DNA of 64,000 bases, taken from a virus. Below the pieces are notes generated by a model. It was not told the DNA's origin, made no database searches, and worked only from the letters and a program-made list of their open reading frames with translations. This document shows, piece after piece, positions 59,108 through 64,000 of this stretch; position 1 is the stretch's first letter, and every line of letters begins with the position of its first letter. A program made the position numbers and the translations under genes. The DNA lies in the IMG/VR virus record IMGVR_UViG_3300025138_011172, positions 1 to 64,000 of that record; one strand, written 5' to 3'.

Positions 59108-59470
59108 ATGGAAAATTTCAATAAACTAATAAAAGAAGCATTATCAGGAAATCCACTTCCAGAAATGATGTCTGCTGAGATGAGAAAAGTTATGGATCAA
59201 GAAAAGGCAAAAGTAGAAGATACACTTCAAGCCTTTGATAGAGAAAATCCTGATTATAGATATAAATCATATGATGTTAATGATCATGAAGGTGAAATTT
59301 TTATAGTATATAATACTCAAGCTGATTATGATCAAATTAGAGGCAAAGAGGCATTATTAGATTTATTAAGCAATTTTCAATTTCCTGTTTACCTACACTA
59401 CACAGTTAGAGATGATTATAGATCAGATAATCATGATATCTATTCTAAAAAAGGCTATGAATTAGCTTAA
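59108..59470 (+). CDS. small protein with T4-like capsid-targeting N-terminus
   Basis: A 120-residue protein. MENFNKLIKEALSGNPLPE closely resembles the N-terminus of the 49415 product (MKDFKKFIKEAYLGNPLNE) and the T4 capsid-targeting sequence; LIKE/A matches an I-x-E cleavage site. The rest is acidic with Tyr/Asp-rich segments. Likely co-packaged in the head with the larger protein. Confidence 0.6.
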   Translation: MENFNKLIKEALSGNPLPEMMSAEMRKVMDQEKAKVEDTLQAFDRENPDYRYKSYDVNDHEGEIFIVYNTQADYDQIRGKEALLDLLSNFQFPVYLHYTVRDDYRSDNHDIYSKKGYELA

Positions 59471-59487
59471 AAATAATTGCGTAAATA

Positions 59488-59520
59488 TTTGGCTACCACA
59501 GATATTGTTCGTATATTCAC
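59488..59520 (+). promoter_or_regulatory. promoter (TTTGGCTACC ... TTCGTATATTCAC)
   Basis: TTTGGCTACC at 59488-59497 and TTCGTATATTCAC at 59508-59520, followed by CATGTAGTTAAG. Drives the genes at 59560 onward. Confidence 0.87.
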
Positions 59521-59559
59521 CATGTAGTTAAGGTTAATTACAATTAAAAAATAAAGGTT

Positions 59560-59721
59560 ATGATAAAAATAGATGATTTAGTAGGTGTTTTTCAGTTTGG
59601 AACTGATACATTCAAAGTAAAAAGAATTCAAGGTAATAATGTATTAATTCAAGGTGCTAATAAAGCAACTACCACAGTTAATATTCACGATTGCATTAAA
59701 AAAACATTTAAAATAGTATAA
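59560..59721 (+). CDS. small hypothetical protein
   Basis: Fifty-three residues (ATG 59560, TAA 59719-59721) with the AAAGGTTATG context. Beta-rich (GVFQFGTDTFKVKRIQGNNV), possibly a small barrel. Function unknown. Confidence 0.6.
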   Translation: MIKIDDLVGVFQFGTDTFKVKRIQGNNVLIQGANKATTTVNIHDCIKKTFKIV

Positions 59722-59730
59722 ATAAAGGTT

Positions 59731-60024
59731 ATGAAATTAGATTACAGCACATTAACAAAAGTAGAGCAATTATATAAATCAGATGATTTTAAAATTGAAA
59801 CAAAATCCAATAAGTTTGAAGGTAAATCTCTTATGCTTAGATTTGGATATTGGAATGAAGTAGATATTACGGGATTAATGAAAATATTTAGGCCCTTAGG
59901 TTTCACAGTTGAAATGAGTGAATGGGAAGATGATGAATGTGGTTGGAAATATAGTTACCACATTAAAAAATCAAGCAATCCCTTAGAATTAATTCCAGGA
60001 TTTATGGGCACTGAAAAAGGATAA
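59731..60024 (+). CDS. hypothetical protein
   Basis: Ninety-seven residues; Trp- and acidic-rich centre (VEMSEWEDDECGWKYSYHIK). AAAGGTTATG start context. No family recognised. Confidence 0.65.
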   Translation: MKLDYSTLTKVEQLYKSDDFKIETKSNKFEGKSLMLRFGYWNEVDITGLMKIFRPLGFTVEMSEWEDDECGWKYSYHIKKSSNPLELIPGFMGTEKG

Positions 60025-60035
60025 AAATAAAAGTT

Positions 60036-60311
60036 ATGAGAAAATTAAAAAGATACGCAGTAGTAATAGACACATATGTTTATGCTGAAAATGATTATAT
60101 GGCTAGAAAGAAAGCCCATGAATGTAAAAAAGAGGTAGATGGTGTTTCATTTAGTGATCACACTCGAGTAATAGAAATTACTGAATGTCCTTTTGCTAGT
60201 ATAGAAACTAGAGCATTAGATAATATAGGTGAACCATATAAGGTTCAAAATAAAGTGAAATTTGAAATATCAACATCTAAATGGACTAATAAAGACCCTT
60301 TACCGTTTTGA
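60036..60311 (+). CDS. hypothetical protein
   Basis: Ninety-one residues, mixed alpha/beta (KRYAVVIDTYVYAENDYMAR), ending in the NKDPLPF tail, similar to that of the 22153 product. Basic N-terminus. Unknown function. Confidence 0.6.
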   Translation: MRKLKRYAVVIDTYVYAENDYMARKKAHECKKEVDGVSFSDHTRVIEITECPFASIETRALDNIGEPYKVQNKVKFEISTSKWTNKDPLPF

Positions 60312-60319
60312 TAGTAGTA

Positions 60320-60448
60320 ATGCAAATAACTCTTGACTATCTGATAGCCCATCAGATGGTACAAGAATTAGATAATTTAATGGGGCATAATTTACCTTGG
60401 CATCAAACAGAAACAAAATCCCAAATAAAATATTTTAAATTAGACTGA
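60320..60448 (+). CDS. small hypothetical protein
   Basis: Forty-two residues from ATG 60320 to TGA 60446-60448, ending one base before the lysozyme-like gene. Helical N-terminus, then a polar tail. May help couple translation to the next gene. Confidence 0.45.
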   Translation: MQITLDYLIAHQMVQELDNLMGHNLPWHQTETKSQIKYFKLD

Positions 60449-60449
60449 A

Positions 60450-61019
60450 ATGAATAAATTAGTTTTAATATCTTTATTTACATCCCTAATTGGAATAGGT
60501 TTCATACCTAAAAGTAAATCTATTCTAATTTCTAAGGATAAAGCATTAACTGTAACTGATTCTACTTATGTAGAAGAAATAGATGGTGTAGGGGGGGTTT
60601 GGGTTAAAGATACTTATATTATTAATTTAACACCTATCAAATTAACAGATGAAGAAATAAATGCTATTAGATTAATTCAAGCATTAATTCAAGTTGAAAG
60701 TAGAGGTAAAGAAAATTGTGTTGGGGATAAACATTTAATAATACCTTCAATAGGTGTTTTACAAATTAGACCCATAATGGTTAAAGAAGTAAACCGTATA
60801 TTAAAAAGGCAAAATAAAAATAAACGCTATAAAAATAAAGATAGATATAGTAGAGTTAAATCTATTGAAATGTTTATTATATGGAGAGATTTTCACCATA
60901 AAGACCATGATAATGAAATAATAGCTCGTTGTTGGAATGGTGGTCCTAAGGGATGGAAGCGTAAAGCAACATTACATTACTGGAATAAAGTGCAAAAAGC
61001 ATTAAAGAAAATTGCATAA
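60450..61019 (+). CDS. lysozyme/lytic-transglycosylase-like protein
   Basis: A 189-residue protein with an N-terminal signal-like segment (LVLISLFTSLIGIGFI). The lytic core shows ALIQVESRGKENC (catalytic Glu about 83), IPSIGVLQIRPIMVKEV, and CWNGGPKGWKRKATLHYWNK, the order seen in SLT-type enzymes (E-S-x-x ... G-x-x-Q-I ... N-G-G). It probably cleaves peptidoglycan for lysis or entry; export would be by its own signal, as in SAR-type endolysins. Confidence 0.7.
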   Translation: MNKLVLISLFTSLIGIGFIPKSKSILISKDKALTVTDSTYVEEIDGVGGVWVKDTYIINLTPIKLTDEEINAIRLIQALIQVESRGKENCVGDKHLIIPSIGVLQIRPIMVKEVNRILKRQNKNKRYKNKDRYSRVKSIEMFIIWRDFHHKDHDNEIIARCWNGGPKGWKRKATLHYWNKVQKALKKIA

Positions 61020-61022
61020 ATA

Positions 61023-61055
61023 TTTGGCTACCGCAAATATGGTTCGTATATTTAC
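61023..61055 (+). promoter_or_regulatory. promoter (TTTGGCTACC ... TTCGTATATTTAC)
   Basis: TTTGGCTACC at 61023-61032 and TTCGTATATTTAC at 61043-61055, followed by CATGTAGTTAAG. Drives the RecA-fold gene. Confidence 0.87.
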
Positions 61056-61094
61056 CATGTAGTTAAGTTAAAAAATATATAAAAAATAAAGGTT

Positions 61095-61904
61095 ATGTTA
61101 AAAGTAGAAAAAAAAGTTAAAAGAGGTCGTCCAAGTAAAAAGCAAGTTGTAGGTAATGCTACAGTTAGTAAATGGAAGCCTGAATTAGTAAAAATGGATA
61201 ACTTATCATTCGATAAAGATTTATTCGTTCCTATGAAAACAGGTAAAAAAATTGATTCATTACTTTCAAGCGAAGGCGGGTTAATGAAAGGTACAAATTT
61301 TGCTTTTGTTGGAGATCCAGGAGTTGGTAAATCAACAGTTATGTTAGATGTATTAGCTGATTTACAAGAAAAAGGTCAAAAATGTTTATTCATTTCTGGT
61401 GAAATGACAAGTATTGATATGTTTGGGTATGTTAAAAGATACCCAAAGTTTGGTCAATTAGATATTTTATTTATGGGTGATTATATTGAAAAAGATCCTA
61501 TGGTTGTATTAAAAAGTGTATTAGCTCAAGGGTTTGATGTTGTATTGATTGATTCAATGGCTGAAGTTTGTACTAACATTGTAGATTTTCATGGTGGTAC
61601 TTTTAAAAATGCTGAGAGCCAAGTGTTAAATTTACTTGAAAAGCATAATAAAGCTGAAAATACTGCTAATAAAAATACTTCATTCATGATCATTCAACAA
61701 GTTACTAAAGGTGGTGAGTTTGCTGGTTCAAATAGATTCAAGCACATGCTTACTGGAATGGGTCATATGAAATTCACTGAAGGCAGTAGAGTATTATTCT
61801 TTAGTAAAAATAGAAGAGGTGGTCAAATGGATAAATTACATTTTAGCCTTGATCAGAGTAATCATGTTGGATGGTTATTCACTGAAGCAATGAATGCTGA
61901 ATAA
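61095..61904 (+). CDS. RecA/RadA-fold ATPase with AT-hook-like N-terminus
   Basis: A 269-residue ATPase. N-terminal KKVKRGRPSKKQ is AT-hook-like. Walker A is FVGDPGVGKST (73-81), then CLFISGEMTSIDMFGYVKRY and Walker B DVVLIDSMAEV, with the C-terminal MIIQQVTKGGEFAGSNRFKH resembling loop 2 of RecA/RadA. Probably the phage recombinase or a DnaB/RadA-like motor. It is shorter than UvsX. Confidence 0.8.
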   Translation: MLKVEKKVKRGRPSKKQVVGNATVSKWKPELVKMDNLSFDKDLFVPMKTGKKIDSLLSSEGGLMKGTNFAFVGDPGVGKSTVMLDVLADLQEKGQKCLFISGEMTSIDMFGYVKRYPKFGQLDILFMGDYIEKDPMVVLKSVLAQGFDVVLIDSMAEVCTNIVDFHGGTFKNAESQVLNLLEKHNKAENTANKNTSFMIIQQVTKGGEFAGSNRFKHMLTGMGHMKFTEGSRVLFFSKNRRGGQMDKLHFSLDQSNHVGWLFTEAMNAE

Positions 61905-61928
61905 AATATTAACTACACATAACCAATA

Positions 61929-61962
61929 CCCCCATTTCCTAGCGCGTAAGCGCTTTTGGGGG
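61929..61962 (+). other. structured intergenic hairpin with GTAA tetraloop
   Basis: CCCCCA (61929-61934) pairs with TGGGGG (61957-61962), and the inner AGCGC (61941-61945) pairs with GCGCT (61950-61954) around the tetraloop GTAA (GNRA class). The inner loop is asymmetric. No U-tract follows, so it is more than a terminator: possibly a translational or stability element for the gene at 61979. Confidence 0.6.
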
Positions 61963-61978
61963 CTGAAAAATAAAAGTT

Positions 61979-62200
61979 ATGATTAGAGAAAAACAACCAC
62001 CAAAAGAAATAATAATAGATTTAACAGGCCCAGATGGTAATGCATTTGCATTAATGGGTTATGCTAAACGATTTGCTAAACAATTAGAATGGAAAGATGG
62101 AGGAGCAGCTCTTATAAACGAAATGATGGAAGGTGACTATGAACATTTGTTAGAAGTGTTTGACAATGCTTTTGGTTCATTTGTAATACTAGAAAGATGA
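61979..62200 (+). CDS. small hypothetical protein
   Basis: Seventy-three residues; PPKEIIIDLTGPDGNAFALM then helical (LEWKDGGAALINEMMEGDYE). AAAAGTTATG start context after the structured hairpin. Unknown function. Confidence 0.6.
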   Translation: MIREKQPPKEIIIDLTGPDGNAFALMGYAKRFAKQLEWKDGGAALINEMMEGDYEHLLEVFDNAFGSFVILER

Positions 62201-62520
62201 ATAAAGAAGATAAAGGTAAAAAATACGCATTTAGAACAGAACAATCAATTCCACCAAAAGATGAATATTGTCACTACTCAGGTTTACCATCACCAAGTGC
62301 ATATGGTAAGGATGATATAGATTATGATGGGATGGGTAATCAAGGCAGAGTGCCTTCTAAAAAGAAAAAAATGAGACATAGAGAAGAAATAGTATTAATG
62401 TGGATTATATTAGTAATAACAGGTTTAGGAGCAATAGTATATTATCCCCCTATTTTACTAGTTGGTATAATTTTATATGCATCAATTACACTATATAATC
62501 ACTACAGGTATAATAAATGA
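62197..62520 (+). CDS. two-segment membrane protein
   Basis: A 107-residue protein: charged soluble N-terminus, a basic stretch (PSKKKKMRHREE), then two membrane segments (IVLMWIILVITGLGAIVYY and PPILLVGIILYASITLY). ATGA overlap upstream. Unknown function. Confidence 0.6.
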   Translation: MNKEDKGKKYAFRTEQSIPPKDEYCHYSGLPSPSAYGKDDIDYDGMGNQGRVPSKKKKMRHREEIVLMWIILVITGLGAIVYYPPILLVGIILYASITLYNHYRYNK

Positions 62521-62729
62521 GAAAGTTTGATATAATAAAAGATTGTGATGGTAATAAAATCCAATCAGGGGATCAAGTTCACCATAAATGTAAAATAGAT
62601 GGTCAGTATAAGGAAGGTACTATCCATCATATGGTTGGTGGTTCGTTTGGAATTGGAAGTGATAGATTTAGAGCAATTTATAATTATAGTGAAGTGAAAG
62701 TTTATAGTATTAGAAAAATAAATAAATGA
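62517..62729 (+). CDS. small hypothetical beta protein
   Basis: Seventy residues: KDCDGNKIQSGDQVHHKCKI, MVGGSFGIGSDRF, suggesting an SH3-like small barrel. ATGA overlap. No family recognised. Confidence 0.55.
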   Translation: MRKFDIIKDCDGNKIQSGDQVHHKCKIDGQYKEGTIHHMVGGSFGIGSDRFRAIYNYSEVKVYSIRKINK

Positions 62730-62730
62730 T

Positions 62731-62970
62731 ATGGTTAAATACATAATAGCAATATGTTTGTTAACAAGTTGTGTTAGTAAACAATTAATTTCGGATAAAG
62801 CAAGTATTGATGGTGCGTTAAAAAATCTAAATGAATTAAACAGGTGGGTTTATTATGATTATAATCATGGTAATATCAGTGATAAGACAATGAGAGAATA
62901 CAATAACTTAATAGAATTGATAGAATATCAGTTAGAGGATATTAAATATAAAAAAAATAAGAAAAAATGA
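62731..62970 (+). CDS. predicted small lipoprotein
   Basis: Seventy-nine residues with a lipobox signal: KYIIAICLLTSCVSKQ (Cys 14). Mature part is helical and charged. Its small size and signal fit an outer-membrane spanin (o-spanin) or exclusion lipoprotein; no i-spanin proven nearby. Confidence 0.6.
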   Translation: MVKYIIAICLLTSCVSKQLISDKASIDGALKNLNELNRWVYYDYNHGNISDKTMREYNNLIELIEYQLEDIKYKKNKKK

Positions 62971-63275
62971 AATCATATTTAATTATTATATTATGCTCTA
63001 TTAGTTTTAATTATTATTCTCAATTGATGAATCCTACAACATTAAATATTAATTTAAATACTCCCCCGCCTAAACATAAGGTAGATTATACTGAAAATGT
63101 ATTAATGGTTGTTGGTGGTTTAGGTTTTATAACAGCGGGTGTTTTGGGTAATAATAAAAATCGTCGTGATCCGTTTAATAATAAAAATGCTTTATTTTGG
63201 AGGATTAGTCCTTCTAAACTTGCTATTGTGTTAGGTAGTGGAACTATTGTGTTAGGGTTAACGATAAGATTATAA
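62967..63275 (+). CDS. membrane protein with signal-like N-terminus
   Basis: A 102-residue protein: hydrophobic N-terminal segment (YLIIILCSISFNYYS), a proline-rich linker (LNTPPPKHK) and two further hydrophobic segments (VLMVVGGLGFITAGVLG; LAIVLGSGTIVLGLTI). ATGA overlap with the lipoprotein gene, so the two may act together at the envelope. Confidence 0.55.
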   Translation: MKSYLIIILCSISFNYYSQLMNPTTLNINLNTPPPKHKVDYTENVLMVVGGLGFITAGVLGNNKNRRDPFNNKNALFWRISPSKLAIVLGSGTIVLGLTIRL

Positions 63276-63286
63276 AAAAATAAATA

Positions 63287-63787
63287 ATGGGTACAAAAAG
63301 TAAGGTATTAGATTATATAGAAAATATTTTGGAAATACCCAGACAGGAATATGATGGAATGCCTGCTTGCCCCTTTGCTAAGCAAGAAAGAGAATCAAAT
63401 AATATCTATTTGGATGAGATAACAAGTGGTAATAGTTTCCTTAAGTGTATAGGTAAGTTTTATAAATCAAATATGAATTCAGCAGTGTTTATTCAAAATG
63501 ATGATATCGAGGAAAATGAAACTAGGGCGTATCAAAAGTATTTAAATAGATTATTAAAAGAATTTAATATAAAACATTGGAAGGTGTTGTGTATTAACCC
63601 AAAGGATGAATTAGATGCTAGTGGGCTAAATGTTAGATCATTGGCACCTTGCTTTTTAATATTAATTAATCCTAAACAACAGATAAATGATGCTCATAAG
63701 TCAATGTTAGATACAAAGTATTATGATAATATGAGTAGTAAGTATAAAAAATATTTAAACGTAATTAAAAAAGAACGTGATAGGTAG
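63287..63787 (+). CDS. hypothetical cytoplasmic protein
   Basis: A 166-residue protein. GMPACPFAKQERESNN near residues 24-38, reminiscent of DUF1415-type CPFA motifs but not a sure match, and CINPKDELDASGLNVRSLAP later. Polar, no membrane segment. Function unknown. Confidence 0.6.
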   Translation: MGTKSKVLDYIENILEIPRQEYDGMPACPFAKQERESNNIYLDEITSGNSFLKCIGKFYKSNMNSAVFIQNDDIEENETRAYQKYLNRLLKEFNIKHWKVLCINPKDELDASGLNVRSLAPCFLILINPKQQINDAHKSMLDTKYYDNMSSKYKKYLNVIKKERDR

Positions 63788-63795
63788 CAAAAAAG

Positions 63796-63808
63796 TTCGT
63801 ATATTACC
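63796..63808 (+). promoter_or_regulatory. -7 element (TTCGTATATTACC)
   Basis: TTCGTATATTACC at 63796-63808 matches the promoter -7 region, but no TTTGG box is present 20 bases upstream. Probably a weaker or variant promoter for the last gene. Confidence 0.5.
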
Positions 63809-63815
63809 AATAAAA

Positions 63816-63856
63816 ATAAAATAAAATAAAATAAAATAAAATAAAATAAAATAAAA
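63816..63856 (+). repeat. ATAAA pentanucleotide tandem repeat in a 5' leader
   Basis: Eight uninterrupted copies of ATAAA (63816-63855) lie between the -7 element and the AAAAGTTATG start. Slippage could change the leader length. Confidence 0.9.
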
Positions 63857-63859
63857 GTT

Positions 63860-64000
63860 ATGAGTAAAAACAGTTTAAGACAAATAGTGTTAACATTTAG
63901 TGCTTGGAGAGAGACTTTAAGCCATGTTAAAGAGAAAAAGGCTCGATTAGAGGAGAGAAAAAGGAGACAAAATAGGAAGTCAATGATTCAAAAACCTAAA
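63860..64000 (+). CDS. N-terminal part of a basic protein (3' truncated)
   Basis: Forty-seven codons from ATG 63860 to the window edge with no stop. Very basic (HVKEKKARLEERKRRQNRKS), likely helical and nucleic-acid binding. Preceded by the ATAAA repeat and AAAAGTTATG context. Confidence 0.6.
   Translation, partial: MSKNSLRQIVLTFSAWRETLSHVKEKKARLEERKRRQNRKSMIQKPK

Overview
This window is a strongly A+T-rich, gene-dense stretch of what is almost certainly a large tailed bacteriophage (or a metagenomic contig of one) that infects a marine-type Bacteroidota, probably a flavobacterium. All convincing genes lie on the + strand, packed with ATGA-type overlaps. The phage assignment rests on a T4-type replisome set (family B DNA polymerase, sliding clamp gp45, clamp loader gp44/gp62), fibre and tail-spike genes, a candidate lysozyme, holin-like proteins, phage-style DUF932, DUF1599 and SNase genes, and two proteins with T4-like capsid-targeting N-termini. 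The host assignment rests on a repeated promoter (TTTGG, then TTCGTATATTTAC at a fixed 20-base offset) that resembles the Bacteroidota -33/-7 promoter, the near absence of Shine-Dalgarno spacing, and a secreted protein ending in a type IX secretion (T9SS) sorting domain. No terminase, portal or major capsid gene is visible, so this is only part of the genome.

Layout. 0-2 kb: small genes plus queD and queE (7-deazaguanine synthesis). 2-8.4 kb: virion fibre module with a beta-helix spike-like protein, two small proteins sharing a C-terminal motif, and a 1177-residue glycine/cysteine-rich repeat fibre, closed by a terminator that also holds a promoter. 8.4-13 kb: a GT9-like protein, a sulfotransferase, SNase, a phosphoribosyltransferase, FolE2 and a MazG-like enzyme. 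13-24 kb: replication and chaperones: a polymerase broken into three ORFs, clamp, Hsp20, GroES, GroEL, clamp loader, DUF1599, a PD-(D/E)XK nuclease and a ribbon-helix-helix protein. 24-43.7 kb: a roughly 20-kb uninterrupted glycan island. 43.7-49.4 kb: small early-type genes under repeated promoters. 49.4-56.1 kb: an internal-protein candidate followed by an envelope cassette (lipoprotein, holin-like protein, T9SS-secreted repeat protein, predicted outer-membrane barrel, thioredoxin-like protein). 56.1-64 kb: a probable structured ncRNA, then many small genes, DUF932, a zincin, a lysozyme-like protein and a RecA-fold ATPase.

How the genes may work together. FolE2, QueD and QueE cover three of the four steps to preQ0, suggesting deazaguanine modification of phage DNA; the phosphoribosyltransferase, MazG-like and DUF1599 proteins could act in the same nucleotide pool. 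The glycan island combines GDP-mannose 4,6-dehydratase with a perosamine-type aminotransferase, an epimerase, two cytidylyltransferase-type modules, a DAHP-synthase-like enzyme with altered substrate motifs, an aldolase fused to a KdsB-like domain, a PIG-L deacetylase, methyltransferases, a sulfotransferase, and at least nine glycosyltransferase-like proteins including a GT29-like one. This looks like synthesis and transfer of an unusual 3-deoxy-ulosonate-containing glycan, either onto virion fibres or onto the host surface. The T9SS protein/barrel/lipoprotein cassette suggests the phage also alters the host envelope. All functions are inferred from motifs read by eye; no database search was run.
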